Positions 18,114-28,359 are shown, numbered from the stretch's first letter. The stretch: DNA of 64,000 nucleotides from Anaerolineae bacterium (GCA_020848035.1 JADLAX010000054.1:1-64000); one strand, 5' to 3'. Translations and numbers: made by a program. The notes: generated by a model from the sequence alone, not told the origin.

Positions 18114-18578
18114 TTATCTCCAAAAATAATCCAGCAGCCACTGCTCCTGCGGCTGCAAATTGTCCTGGTGCAGGGTGTTGATTTTAACCCACTGCGGGTT
18201 GGTTGCCGATTCGTCATCCACGAGCGCCGACGGCAGCAAATCGAAGGTGAGCGGCGTGCAGCGGTAGTAAAACAGCAGGCCGTGCCAGGCATCGCCGGTG
18301 GGATCGTAGTAGAAAAAATCTTCCTGAAAGTGCACCAGCGGCCCAACTTCTACCTGAATGCCCGCTTCTTCAACCAGCTCACGCTGCACTGCGATGGCAT
18401 TGGTTTCATACGGTTCAATGCCACCACCGGGGAGACAGTAACGGCCGTTCTCCCCCACCGTCGTCATCAACAAAACCGTATCACCCCACTCCACAATCCC
18501 ATACGCGCCCGGCCGGTGAGACAATTCCTCCTTGGGAACCAAAATCTCTCCACCCAGCCAACACCGGCAAGTAACCAT
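18114..18578 (-). CDS. Nudix hydrolase
   Basis: About 154 residues with a complete Nudix box: GGGIEPYETNAIAVQRELVE followed by EAGI (the Gx5Ex7REUxEExGU pattern), preceded by the strand RYCLPGG. These enzymes cleave nucleoside diphosphates linked to another moiety; the substrate is not predictable here. The ATG at 18578 is preferred to the adjacent GTG because AGGAAG lies six bases before it. Composition matches the chromosome, unlike the two genes downstream. Confidence 0.9.
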   Translation of the reverse strand: MVTCRCWLGGEILVPKEELSHRPGAYGIVEWGDTVLLMTTVGENGRYCLPGGGIEPYETNAIAVQRELVEEAGIQVEVGPLVHFQEDFFYYDPTGDAWHGLLFYYRCTPLTFDLLPSALVDDESATNPQWVKINTLHQDNLQPQEQWLLDYFWR

Positions 18579-18589
18579 CACTTACTTCC

Positions 18590-18812
18590 TAAAAATTCAA
18601 CGCAAAGATGCAGCACTATCTTTGCCCTTTTGATTATCATTCCCGCCCCACGCCTTCGCGGGCACAGAATCCGGCAATCCACCCTGGTGAGCAAAATGGA
18701 TACCCGCCTACGCGGGTATGACATTATCTCTGGTGAGGTTTAAAATCTGCAAAGATAGTGATGCAAAAGAGCGCTAAGAAAATCCGCGCAAATCCGCGCA
18801 ATCCGCGGCAAT
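18590..18812. repeat. Spacer with two dispersed repeats (CCCGCCTACGCGGG type and AATCCGCGC type)
   Basis: ATACCCGCCTACGCGGGTATG (about 18700-18720) is a short inverted repeat, with a degenerate second copy at about 18645-18670. AATCCGCGCA is then repeated in tandem three times (18779-18812). Words like the latter recur at 25122, 29990 and 40043. Confidence 0.6.
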
Positions 18813-18815
18813 TCC

Positions 18816-20177
18816 CTAACTCAACTTCTCGTACCGCTGCCACACGTCAGCCGCCAATTTGCGGCTGCGCTCGGTGATTTCGGCCTCGTCCAGCGTCAAC
18901 AGTTGGCGGTTGTGCATTAGCAGCTTACCCGCCACCATCGTGCTGGTCACCAGGCTGCTCTCGAAGCCAAAGATGATGTGCCAGGGCAGATTGCCCGCGC
19001 TCAGCGGCGTGGTGGCATGGTAATCGACGAAGATGATGTCCGCTGCCGCGCCCTCGACCAAACGGCCGATTTTCTTGCCCGGCCAAAACATATCCGCCAG
19101 CGCTGCATTGTTGGTAATCGCCATCTGCACGATGTCCATGCCGTTGGCCCGGCGCGGGTCACGATGGACCTGCTTGTGCATCAGGTAGGCCATCTTCCAC
19201 TCGGCCCACATGTTGTTGCTGAAGCCGTCGTTACCCAGGCAAACCGGAATGCCGAGCCGCAGCATCCCTTCGATATCGGCCGCACCGACGGCGTTGTTCA
19301 TATTGCTGCGTGGTTGGTGGGTCACCCAGGTGCCCGTCTCGCGCAGGATGTTTTTCTCCACGGCGTCCACGTGCACCGCGTGGGCCACAATACTTTTTGG
19401 CCCCAAAATGCCCGCTTCGGCCAGGCGGGGCACGACGCGTTGGCCATATTTGAAGAGCGAATCGTACTCATCCACTTCATGCTCGGCGACGTGAATGTGG
19501 AAGCCGGTATCCAGGTTGGCCGCCGCCGCGACGCAGTTGGCCAGCGTCTCGTCGCTGAGCGAGAGGGCGGCGTGTAGGCCAAAGGTGCCTGCCAGCAGCT
19601 CGCTGTTGCGCTCCTTAAGCGAGTGCAAAAAGCGCACGTTTTCGCCAATCCCAGCTTCGGCTTCTTCCGGCCCGTTGCGGTCGGTCACTTCGTAGCAAAG
19701 GGCGGCGCGTACCCCGGCCGTTTCCACCGCGTCGGCAATCATGTCCAGCGAGTTGTTCACGGCGCTGGGGCTGGCGTGGTGGTCGACCAGGGTGGTGGTG
19801 CCGTGTTTGATGGCATCCACCAGGCAAACGAGGGCGCTGTACTGCGTGTCCAGGTCAAACAGGGCGCGATCCAGCCGCCACCAAAGCCGCTCTAAAATGT
19901 CGGGGAAATCTTTGGGCGGCGCACCGGGAATGGCCATGCCGCGGGCAAACGCGCCGTAAAAGTGGGTGTGGGCGCAGATGTTGCCGGGCATCACCAGCTG
20001 GTTGCCCGCGTCTAGCTGTTTCAGGTCGGGATGGGTAGCGATCAATTCAGCCGAAATGCCGATTTTGGCGATACGGCCGTCTGCCACCAAAATCCCCCCA
20101 TTTTCAAGAATCTCATTGGGATCGGTCCAGGTGACGATACGGCCGTTGGTAATCAAAAATGTGCGGTTATTTAGCAT
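18816..20177 (-). CDS. ssnA: SsnA-like aminohydrolase (amidohydrolase superfamily)
   Basis: 453 residues of the metal-dependent hydrolase fold, with AHTHF (first metal histidines), FHIHVAEHEVDEYD, IVAHAVH and LGNDGFSNN as the remaining ligands. The signature around GAFARGMAIPGAPPKDFPDI and LERLWWRLDRALFDLD is that of the SsnA branch rather than of guanine or cytosine deaminases. SsnA has no proven substrate; it is often encoded near selenium-dependent molybdenum hydroxylases. No molybdenum enzyme is in this window, but a selenoprotein gene lies 8 kb away. The ssnA name rests on motif recognition alone. Confidence 0.75.
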   Translation of the reverse strand: MLNNRTFLITNGRIVTWTDPNEILENGGILVADGRIAKIGISAELIATHPDLKQLDAGNQLVMPGNICAHTHFYGAFARGMAIPGAPPKDFPDILERLWWRLDRALFDLDTQYSALVCLVDAIKHGTTTLVDHHASPSAVNNSLDMIADAVETAGVRAALCYEVTDRNGPEEAEAGIGENVRFLHSLKERNSELLAGTFGLHAALSLSDETLANCVAAAANLDTGFHIHVAEHEVDEYDSLFKYGQRVVPRLAEAGILGPKSIVAHAVHVDAVEKNILRETGTWVTHQPRSNMNNAVGAADIEGMLRLGIPVCLGNDGFSNNMWAEWKMAYLMHKQVHRDPRRANGMDIVQMAITNNAALADMFWPGKKIGRLVEGAAADIIFVDYHATTPLSAGNLPWHIIFGFESSLVTSTMVAGKLLMHNRQLLTLDEAEITERSRKLAADVWQRYEKLS

Positions 20178-20202
20178 GATTCACCCCTGTCAGGTTATGG
20201 GA

Positions 20203-20273
20203 AAGTGGGTAATTGGGTAAGTGAGTAAGTGGGCAATTACTCAATTTCCTAATTACCTACTTACTTCCCTAAT
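20203..20273. repeat. Palindromic repeat, family C (TAATTGGGTAAGTGAGTAA word)
   Basis: AAGTGGGTAATTGGGTAAGT folds on CTACTTACTTCCCTAATT-type sequence, with an inner AATTACTCAATTTCC/GGGCAATTACTC pairing. It lies between the divergent ssnA and thioredoxin genes. Relatives lie at 25268, 28226 and 37684. Confidence 0.75.
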
Positions 20274-20431
20274 TGTAGGCTCTTTTGCTTGACAGCCCAA
20301 ACGGTTTCGTTAAACTCGTTGGTAAGAAATTGCCACGTAACCAAATCTAAATAGCGTCATCTAAGAGAAGACAAGCGAAATATGTACACGCCTCCGGTGT
20401 GAAACAATCCAAATGCAAGGAGCAAGAAATT

Positions 20432-20758
20432 ATGGCAAACCCTGTAGAAATTACCGACAGCAGCTTCCAGAGTGAAGTTTTAGATTCCGATATGCCCGTC
20501 CTGGTGGACTTTTGGGCCGATTGGTGTGGTCCCTGCCGCATGATCGCCCCGTCCGTCAAAGCAATTGCCGAGGAATACGGCGACAAAATTAAAGTAGGCA
20601 AGATGGATGTGGACGACAACCCAATGGTGCCCGGCCGCTACGGCATCGTAGGCATCCCCACCTTGATGCTGTTTAAGGGCGGTCAGGTGGTCGAGCGCAT
20701 CACCGGCGCGCTGCCCAAAGACCGCATCGTGGCCCAGATTCTGCCGCACATGAACTAA
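20432..20758 (+). CDS. trxA: Thioredoxin
   Basis: 108 residues from ATG 20432, behind AAGGAG. The active site WCGPC is at residues 31-35. The fold's cis-proline is in GIPTLMLFKGG, and VDFWADWCGPC is the classical motif. It reduces protein disulfides in the cytoplasm. An intrinsic terminator follows directly, so it is probably transcribed alone. Confidence 0.97.
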   Translation: MANPVEITDSSFQSEVLDSDMPVLVDFWADWCGPCRMIAPSVKAIAEEYGDKIKVGKMDVDDNPMVPGRYGIVGIPTLMLFKGGQVVERITGALPKDRIVAQILPHMN

Positions 20759-20780
20759 TCACGCTGTCCGTGATCTCGAT

Positions 20781-20820
20781 AAACGCCCAGGCTGCATTTC
20801 AGCGTGGGCGTTTTTGTTTT
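20781..20820 (+). terminator. Intrinsic terminator after thioredoxin
   Basis: AAACGCCCAGGCTG pairs with CAGCGTGGGCGTTT with one mismatch, and TTTTTGTTTT follows. Confidence 0.9.
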
Positions 20821-20866
20821 AGTGGCTGGTGGCTGGTGGTTAGTTGTTAAGCACAACTGGCCACCC
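20818..20866. repeat. Palindromic repeat, family D (GTGGCTGGTGG word)
   Basis: TTAGTGGCTGGTGGCTGGTGGTTAGTTG faces CAACTGGCCACC. It is a degenerate relative of the repeat at 12894. Confidence 0.6.
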
Positions 20867-20887
20867 CTATTCACAAAATGAGGAGTG

Positions 20888-20935
20888 AGCATCCTCAGAT
20901 GCGAACGGTGCGACCGGGGCGCATCTGAGGATGCT
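20888..20935. promoter_or_regulatory. Perfect 16-base inverted repeat upstream of the F420-dependent oxidoreductase
   Basis: AGCATCCTCAGATGCG and its exact complement surround a 16-base spacer, 33 bases before the start codon at 20968. A short pyrimidine run (TTTCTCCTC) follows, so it could be an attenuator, an operator, or another intergenic repeat. Confidence 0.5.
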
Positions 20936-20967
20936 TTCTCCTCGGTTAGAAACTAAGGAGCGTAAAC

Positions 20968-21888
20968 ATGATTGAAGTTGCGATTATGCTGGAAGGGCAA
21001 AATGGCCTCACGTGGGAGCGCTGGCAGCGCATTGCCCGCGCCGTGGAAGATTTAGGCTTTGTCGGGCTGTACCGTTCGGATCATTACACCAACGTCAATC
21101 CACCAGACAGGGAATCACTGGAGCTGTGGGTATCGCTCACCTGGCTGGCCAGCCACACCAGCCGCATCGAGTTTGGCCCGATGGTCTCCCCGGTTTCGTT
21201 TCGCCAACCAACAATGACGGCGCGCATGGCCAGCGCGGTGGATGATTTGTCGAACGGCCGTCTCCATCTCGGTCTTGGTGCGGGCTGGCAGGAGCGGGAA
21301 CACCACAACTACAGCTGGGAGCTGCTGGACATGGACGGCCGTTTCGCCCGTTTCGAAGAAGGTCTGCAAATCATCAGCCACCTGCTGCAAAAGGATGAAC
21401 CGCTGGACTTTGACGGGGACTATTACCAGCTGCACGACGCCGTCTTGCTGCCCCGCCCGCAGCGGCCTGGCGGCCCGCCTATCCTCATCGGCGGCAATGG
21501 CCCCAAGCGCACGCTGCCCCTGGTGGCCCAATACGCCACGGAGTGGAACGGCGTCTACATCCCGCCCAAAACGTTTGCCGAACGGTCGGCGCAGTTGGAT
21601 GAGCTGTTGGTGGGAAACGGCCGTCACCCCTCAGAGGTGCGCCGCTCGCTCATGACCGGGTTGGTTTTTGGCAAGGACCAGGCCGATTTCGACGCCAAAA
21701 TGGCCCAACGCACCGTCACCGCCGCTGAACTGCGCGAGCGGGGTCTGGTGGTGGGCACAGGCAATGAATTGGCAGATCAGCTGGAGGCATTTGCCGAGGC
21801 CGGCGTGCAGCGCATCATGCTGCAATGGATCGATTTGGATGATATGGCGGGGTTGGAGGCGTTGGGAAGGTTAGTCGGTAATCGGTGA
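20968..21888 (+). CDS. LLM-class F420-dependent oxidoreductase
   Basis: 306 residues with the luciferase-like (beta/alpha)8 monooxygenase fold: ARAVEDLGFVGLYRSDHY at the N-terminus, TSRIEFGPMVSPVSFRQP, LSNGRLHLGLGAGWQEREH (the cofactor-binding NGR..GLGAGW segment) and ILIGGNGPKRTLPL. This subclass normally uses reduced F420 rather than FMN, which fits the F420 genes at 14973 and 15797. AAGGAG lies eight bases before the ATG. The last codons (VGNR) and the TGA stop fall in a family B repeat, so the native end may have been altered. The substrate is unknown. Confidence 0.88.
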   Translation: MIEVAIMLEGQNGLTWERWQRIARAVEDLGFVGLYRSDHYTNVNPPDRESLELWVSLTWLASHTSRIEFGPMVSPVSFRQPTMTARMASAVDDLSNGRLHLGLGAGWQEREHHNYSWELLDMDGRFARFEEGLQIISHLLQKDEPLDFDGDYYQLHDAVLLPRPQRPGGPPILIGGNGPKRTLPLVAQYATEWNGVYIPPKTFAERSAQLDELLVGNGRHPSEVRRSLMTGLVFGKDQADFDAKMAQRTVTAAELRERGLVVGTGNELADQLEAFAEAGVQRIMLQWIDLDDMAGLEALGRLVGNR

Positions 21889-21950
21889 GCAGTGAACGGT
21901 AATCGGTGAGAAACGGATCACCGATTACCGATTACCGATAACGGATTACT
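21875..21950. repeat. Palindromic repeat, family B (GGTAATCGGTGA word)
   Basis: Two copies of CGGTAATCGGTGAG on one side and three of ATCACCGATTACCG on the other form a long stem. The first word gives the preceding gene its stop, and the far arm reaches the end of the next gene. Relatives lie at 28060 and 47260. Confidence 0.85.
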
Positions 21951-22401
21951 CGTTTGTTTCGTCAGAGCCGGGCACCGGCTTCTCGGCGGGGGTAAAGCGC
22001 TCGGCCAGTTTGGCCAGCTGCTCGCTGAGCACCTGCAAACCCTGAGCCACACCCACACGGGCCTTGTGGCTCACATCGCTGGCCTGCACTTTTTCCCGCA
22101 CGTGCACCGCTTCTGTTTTCACGCGGTCGGCCGCCGGGCTTTTCTTGATTTCCTGGATTGCCTTATCCACCTCGTCGGCGAAAGAGCGCATGCCGTCGCG
22201 CAGCTCGGTTTCCAGGCGCTGCCGCTCGGCGCTGTTCCAGGCGCTGCGGATGGTGTCGGCAAACTGCTTGCCAAAGTCACGCAGTTCTTCGGTCAAATCT
22301 GGATTTTTTGCGTCCGCCTTGGTGGCTTCTTCTTCAACAGGAACTTCTATTTTTAATCTCGCTTTGATTTCTTCAACGCTAGGGGTTGTTTCTTCGGTCA
22401 T
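21946..22401 (-). CDS. Unrecognised amphipathic helical protein
   Basis: 151 residues, rich in Glu, Lys and Ala, with no signal peptide or membrane segment. The middle (about residues 40-135) reads as long amphipathic helices with heptad-like spacing (FGKQFADTIRSAWNSAERQR and KKSPAADRVKTEAVHVREKV). This resembles apolipoprotein- or phasin-like surface proteins, but I recognise no family. AAGGAG precedes the ATG. It is read just after the pentapeptide gene on the same strand. Confidence 0.7.
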   Translation of the reverse strand: MTEETTPSVEEIKARLKIEVPVEEEATKADAKNPDLTEELRDFGKQFADTIRSAWNSAERQRLETELRDGMRSFADEVDKAIQEIKKSPAADRVKTEAVHVREKVQASDVSHKARVGVAQGLQVLSEQLAKLAERFTPAEKPVPGSDETNE

Positions 22402-22414
22402 CGTTTTTTACTCC

Positions 22415-22954
22415 TTACTCGGTATACAAACTCCGGCTTCTGATCTCTTGATTTAACTGCGTCTGGGAATTCAGGTAAACACCATCCCAAGTACAGTTTG
22501 TTACCTCTTTTGCGCGGGAAAAACCAGCGCCGCGCAAATTTGCCTCACTAAAATTTACATTCCGCAGGGTGGCATCCCTGAAGTCAGCCACGTTTAAATT
22601 AGCCTGATAAAAATCCACGCCCAACAAAAAAGCGCCTGAGAAATCTGCACCTGTCAGATTGGACTCGACCAAATTGACCTCGCTTAACTCGGCCTTACGG
22701 AAACTTGCTTCAACCAGATCCGCTTTCGCTAGATCAACTTTTGCCAAACGCGCCCCGGTCAGATCGAACCCGCGTAAACTGCGCCGTTTGCCTTGCTCAG
22801 CCCAACAGCGGGCGATAGCGGCGTGTTCCTCTTGTTGCCGGGCAATCAGCTTCTGCAAATCTGCCTTTTCGGTTCTGTTATTGATAAAAAGCTTGAGCAA
22901 GGCAGCAGCACCATTCATCACCAACTCAATAACAGGATCAAGCAAGCTTGTCAT
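22415..22954 (-). CDS. Pentapeptide-repeat protein
   Basis: 179 residues. A short helical N-terminus (about 1-58) precedes about 17 consecutive A(D/N)LXX-type units (residues about 60-150: FDLTG ARLAK VDLAK ADLVE and so on), which would form a right-handed quadrilateral beta-helix. The family includes gyrase-protecting DNA mimics, but most members have no known role. The repeats have no Cys-rich or transmembrane extension, so it should be cytoplasmic. It is 13 bases upstream of the helical protein gene and probably co-transcribed. Confidence 0.88.
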   Translation of the reverse strand: MTSLLDPVIELVMNGAAALLKLFINNRTEKADLQKLIARQQEEHAAIARCWAEQGKRRSLRGFDLTGARLAKVDLAKADLVEASFRKAELSEVNLVESNLTGADFSGAFLLGVDFYQANLNVADFRDATLRNVNFSEANLRGAGFSRAKEVTNCTWDGVYLNSQTQLNQEIRSRSLYTE

Positions 22955-23046
22955 TTTGTCTCACAGTTTTGTCAAAGCAGTAACGTTGGCTATACGGTGT
23001 GGTAAACCACAAGTTGCAAATCGTGTCGGCAACGTGGAATCCGCGG

Positions 23047-23631
23047 CTACGGGGTGGGTTGGTTGGCAGGTAGGCGGGCGAAGATGAGCCAGTCGTGCAG
23101 TTCGTAGGTTTGGTGGTGGCGGCGGTAGTTGGCCAGGCGGGCTTCCAGCTGAAAGCCGCAGCGCTGCGCCACGCCAATGCTGCGCTCGTTGTGAGGGTAA
23201 CATTCCAGATGGAGCCGTTCGGCACCCAGCCGGGTAAAGGCCATTTCAGCAATGGCGCTGACGGCTTCGGTCATGTAGCCGTGGCCGCCGTGAGCCACGT
23301 GCTGCCAGTAGCCAATCTCAAACTTGGGCACCTTCCAGTCGGGATTGTGCAGGCCGCTGCCACCAATGAGCTCGCCGGTCTGCTTGAAGAAGATGAGCAT
23401 GGTCATGTCTTCGGCCTTCAGGTAGCGGTCGCGGTTGCGCAGGATGGAGGCTTCGGCGCGGCGCGGCGAGATGTCCGGCCAGTCGGCCCAGGACAACCAG
23501 GCCGAGAGGTGTTCCTGAGACTGGACGATGGCGTTATACAGCGCCCGACCATCACCCGGCTGCGGGCAGCGAATGAGCAGGCGCTCGGTTTCGATTTCTT
23601 GGGGAACCATTGGCACAGGCCGGTTTATCAT
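23047..23631 (-). CDS. GNAT-family N-acetyltransferase, RimJ/RimL type
   Basis: About 194 residues with the family opening ETERLLIRCPQPGDGRALYN, the acetyl-CoA segment HGGHGYMTEAVSAIAEMAF and the closing NERSIGVAQRCGFQLEARL. It probably acetylates a protein N-terminus or a small amine. The ATG giving MINRPVPM is used as start; a GTG 21 bases upstream and an ATG 21 bases downstream are alternatives, none with a convincing ribosome site. It is divergent from the membrane-protein/nitroreductase operon. Confidence 0.85.
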   Translation of the reverse strand: MINRPVPMVPQEIETERLLIRCPQPGDGRALYNAIVQSQEHLSAWLSWADWPDISPRRAEASILRNRDRYLKAEDMTMLIFFKQTGELIGGSGLHNPDWKVPKFEIGYWQHVAHGGHGYMTEAVSAIAEMAFTRLGAERLHLECYPHNERSIGVAQRCGFQLEARLANYRRHHQTYELHDWLIFARLPANQPTP

Positions 23632-23779
23632 GGCGATAATTATGGCGGACACGGCCGTTTTTGGCGAGTGGGTGGTGAGCTTTGGTTGGGGGGAAACGGC
23701 CGTTTGTCACTTCATTCCCATCTGCCCCAAACGTACCATGACAGGAGAGGTAAACCAGGTTCAGGGCGGGAGAAATCAA

Positions 23780-24163
23780 ATGAAACAAGCACAAAACTCC
23801 ACCAAGTTAATCCTTGTTTTGCGCTGGATGGCCCGGCTGGGCAGTCTGGTCAGCCTGGCCTTCCTGCTGCTTTTCTTTTTTGGCGAGGAGATGCACCTGA
23901 GCCAGCTCACCACGGCCGACATTCTGGGACTGCTGTTTTTCCCGGTGGGCGTCACTGTGGGCATGCTGCTGGGCTGGCGCTGGGAAACGCTGGGCGGCGC
24001 AGTGACGGTGCTGAGTTTGCTGGCGTTTTACAAGGTCATGTATGCGGCGAGCGGCCGTTTCCCGGACGGCATCTGGTTTGCTCTCTTTGCCCTGCCCGGC
24101 CTCATCTTCCTCTACTGCGGTCTTAGCCGCCGCCAAACAACCCGAATCATCAGGATGGTTTAA
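23780..24163 (+). CDS. Small membrane protein, first of an operon with a deazaflavin nitroreductase
   Basis: 127 residues with four predicted membrane helices and no recognised family name. The start is ATG 23780 behind GGGAG; the frame is open further upstream but overlaps the divergent GNAT gene. A central WRWE motif, followed by G and a hydrophobic helix, is shared with the protein at 24756, and the arrangement of helices is the same, so the two look like paralogues. Only two bases separate its stop from the nitroreductase start. Confidence 0.75.
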   Translation: MKQAQNSTKLILVLRWMARLGSLVSLAFLLLFFFGEEMHLSQLTTADILGLLFFPVGVTVGMLLGWRWETLGGAVTVLSLLAFYKVMYAASGRFPDGIWFALFALPGLIFLYCGLSRRQTTRIIRMV

Positions 24164-24165
24164 CC

Positions 24166-24759
24166 ATGACTACCATTTCCCCCGAGACAGAACAAACCTT
24201 GCGGCAGCTGTTTCGCCGCTTTAACCGCTTCATGCTGCTGATGTGGCGGCTGGGGCTGGGTCGCTTTATCAACTTTTGGCCCGAAGGCGTTGGCCGCATC
24301 ATGGTCATCGAGCACATTGGTCGTAAGACAGGGCAGGTGCGCCAGACGCCGGTGAACTATGCCGAGGTAGATGGCGACATTTATTGCACGGCGGGTTTTG
24401 GCGCGGTGTCGCACTGGTACCGCAACCTGCTGGCCCAGCCACAGGTGGAGATCTGGCTGCCAGACGGCCGTTTCCACGCCCACGCCACCGACATCACCAA
24501 TGAACCCAACACGCTGCCCATTTTGCGCCAGGTGCTCATCAACAGCGGTTTTGCGGCAACGGCCGTTGGCGTTCACCCCAAAACCATGTCCGATGCAGAA
24601 CTGGCAGCGGTGACGCAAAGCTACCGGCTCATGCGCTTTACCCGGCAGCAGCCCGCGCCCGGCGGCCCCGATTTGCTGTGGGTGTGGCCCGCGCTGCTGG
24701 GCCTTTTGTTGGGCATTGTCTGGTTCAAGCGTATTTACGCTGAGGAGGACGACTCATGA
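24166..24759 (+). CDS. Deazaflavin (F420)-dependent nitroreductase family protein with a C-terminal membrane helix
   Basis: 197 residues. The central region (about residues 45-150) matches the F420H2-dependent Ddn-type split-barrel family: VIEHIGRKTGQVRQTPVNY, then TAGFGAVSHWYRNLLAQPQVEIWL. These proteins use reduced F420 to reduce quinones or nitro compounds. An unusual C-terminal helix (LLWVWPALLGLLLGIVWF, about 167-186) would tether it to the membrane. It lies between two related membrane-protein genes, the second overlapping it by four bases. This suggests a membrane-bound F420-dependent reductase unit. Confidence 0.85.
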   Translation: MTTISPETEQTLRQLFRRFNRFMLLMWRLGLGRFINFWPEGVGRIMVIEHIGRKTGQVRQTPVNYAEVDGDIYCTAGFGAVSHWYRNLLAQPQVEIWLPDGRFHAHATDITNEPNTLPILRQVLINSGFAATAVGVHPKTMSDAELAAVTQSYRLMRFTRQQPAPGGPDLLWVWPALLGLLLGIVWFKRIYAEEDDS

Positions 24760-25112
24760 AGCACAACACAAAACAATTGATTTATTGGCTGCCCAGGGTT
24801 TTGAGCATTGCGTTTGCTTTGTTTATCAGCATCTTTGCCCTGGACGTTTTTGGCGAGGGGTACAGCTTTTGGGAGACGGTGCTGGCGCTGTTGATGCACC
24901 TCATCCCCACCTTCCTGGTGCTCATCGCCCTCGTCATCGCCTGGCGCTGGGAGCGCGTAGGTTCACTCCTGTTTGTCGTGCTGGCCGGGCTTTACCTGTC
25001 CGTATCCAGAGCCGAAAGCTGGAGCTGGATCATTGCCGGGCCGCTGCTGGTGCTCGCCGTTCTTTTTCTGTTCGACTGGCGGGTGAGAACCCAGGCACAA
25101 ACGGGTCTCTAG
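24756..25112 (+). CDS. Small membrane protein, third gene of the nitroreductase operon
   Basis: 118 residues and four predicted helices, with WRWERVG in the same place as WRWETLG of the protein at 23780. The ATG overlaps the nitroreductase TGA (ATGA), indicating translational coupling. No catalytic motif is visible. It probably forms part of, or anchors, the membrane complex around the reductase. Confidence 0.75.
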   Translation: MKHNTKQLIYWLPRVLSIAFALFISIFALDVFGEGYSFWETVLALLMHLIPTFLVLIALVIAWRWERVGSLLFVVLAGLYLSVSRAESWSWIIAGPLLVLAVLFLFDWRVRTQAQTGL

Positions 25113-25121
25113 GATTTCAAG

Positions 25122-25190
25122 GGATTAGCAGCGAATCGACGCGAATTAACGCCAATTTTCGTGTGAATTCGCGTCAATTCGCTGCACAAA
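25122..25190. repeat. Imperfect palindrome of GAATCGACGCGAATT words, family J
   Basis: GCAGCGAATCGACGCGAATTAACG faces CGTGTGAATTCGCGTCAATTCGCTGC across a short loop. It lies after the nitroreductase operon. Confidence 0.75.
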
Positions 25191-25233
25191 TCAGTCTGAC
25201 CCCACCCCACAAAAAATCAGGTAGCGGTAACAA

Positions 25234-25266
25234 AAACGGCCGTTTCCCCAACGAGAAACGGCCGTC
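25234..25266. terminator. Bidirectional hairpin built from two ACGGCCGT motifs
   Basis: ACGGCCGTTTC pairs with GAAACGGCCGT between the convergent nitroreductase operon and leuS. An A-run precedes the stem, so it could terminate leuS transcription. Half of a family C repeat (25268-25299) follows. Confidence 0.6.
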
Positions 25267-25267
25267 A

Positions 25268-25294
25268 CAATTATCTAATTACCAACTTACCCAC

Positions 25295-25299
<5 letters not shown>
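25268..25299. repeat. Single arm of a family C repeat at the leuS stop
   Basis: ATTATCTAATTACCAACTTACCCACTTACT corresponds to one arm of the repeats at 20203 and 37684, without a matching second arm. On the reverse strand it starts with the leuS TAA stop. Confidence 0.6.
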
Positions 25300-27742
<2,443 letters not shown>

Positions 27743-27762
27743 TCTTTCTCCTGATAACGTGG

Positions 27763-27793
27763 GTAGAGACGTTGCAATGCAACGGCTCTACAT
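27763..27793. repeat. Palindromic repeat, family F (GTAGAGACGTTGCAATGCAAC)
   Basis: GTAGAGACGTTGCAATGCAAC ending in GGCTCTAC is an almost perfect palindrome. It lies between the leuS attenuator and the leuS ribosome site. A perfect copy is at 36656. Confidence 0.85.
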
Positions 27794-27800
27794 GCCAAAC

Positions 27801-27855
27801 AAAAAGCCCCGCTCGTCTGCTCAGAGACGAAAGGGGCTTCCGCGGTACCACTCTG
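27801..27855 (-). promoter_or_regulatory. T-box antiterminator/terminator switch ahead of leuS, without a Stem I
   Basis: On the reverse strand, AGAG (27854-27851) + TGGTACC (27850-27844) + GCG and the later CGT + CTCT give the canonical T-box antiterminator. It has a 4-base A1 helix, the 7-base bulge whose UGGU pairs with the tRNA ACCA end, and the A2 helix. The competing terminator is GCCCC..TCGTCT with AGACGA..GGGGC, followed by TTTTTG; it captures the CGTCT needed for the antiterminator. The tRNA-Ala(GGC) gene ends only 18 bases before the A1 helix, so there is no room for a specifier-bearing Stem I. Confidence 0.85.
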
Positions 27856-27873
27856 TTTGATGATTTGTTCTTG

Positions 27874-27946
<73 letters not shown>

Positions 27947-27974
27947 ATGTCAATTTCACACGTGACGACTTCCT

Positions 27975-28003
27975 ATTTTATTCTAGTTGCACACTTTGTG
28001 CAA
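27975..28003 (-). promoter_or_regulatory. Promoter of tRNA-Ala(GGC)-leuS
   Basis: TTGCAC (28003-27998), a 17-base spacer and TAAAAT (27980-27975) on the reverse strand. The expected start is about 20 bases before the tRNA, so nothing resembling a T-box Stem I is transcribed ahead of it. Confidence 0.7.
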
Positions 28004-28059
28004 AAATATTCAATCGTCAAAACCATCCACTCTGGCGCGTAACGGGCGCAACGCGTCAC

Positions 28060-28145
28060 CGGTTAATTTGGTAATCGGTATTCCGTATCGGTGAACGGTG
28101 TAAATCAATCCAGCTGATTACCGTTTACCGACCTCCGATTACCGA
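28060..28145. repeat. Palindromic repeat, family B (GGTAATCGGT word)
   Basis: TTGGTAATCGGTATTCCGTATCGGTGAACGG faces GATTACCGTTTACCGACCTCCGATTACCG. It lies between the two tRNA genes and is more degenerate than the copy at 21875. Confidence 0.7.
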
Positions 28146-28225
28146 AATCGGTTCCCCGGCGCAGCTCCCAGGCGAGTTCGGGACGTTTTTGTTGCGCTTT
28201 CAGCCAGCGGCACAACTCTCTAGCC

Positions 28226-28292
28226 TAAAAATTACCGAATTGCTTAATTACTCAATGACCTGTAATTAAGTAACTGGATAATTGAGTAATTT
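28226..28292. repeat. Palindromic repeat, family C
   Basis: AAATTACCGAATTGCTTAATTACTCAA faces TGGATAATTGAGTAATTTCC. It also lies between the two tRNA genes; together with the family B copy it fills most of this 400-base spacer. Confidence 0.7.
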
Positions 28293-28359
28293 CCCTACTA
28301 CTCCTGTTCACAGCCTTTGCATCTTTATTTGTAACGTGCAGTTTGGTGCAACCTTGCAG

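Noticed and set aside
23528..23779. Longer start for the first membrane protein of the nitroreductase operon
   Set aside because: It would overlap the divergent GNAT gene, and the ribosome site sits before ATG 23780.
27947..28350. A T-box Stem I upstream of the tRNA-Ala gene
   Set aside because: The sequence there holds a consensus tRNA promoter and two intergenic palindromes; there is no specifier-loop or distal-loop pattern.
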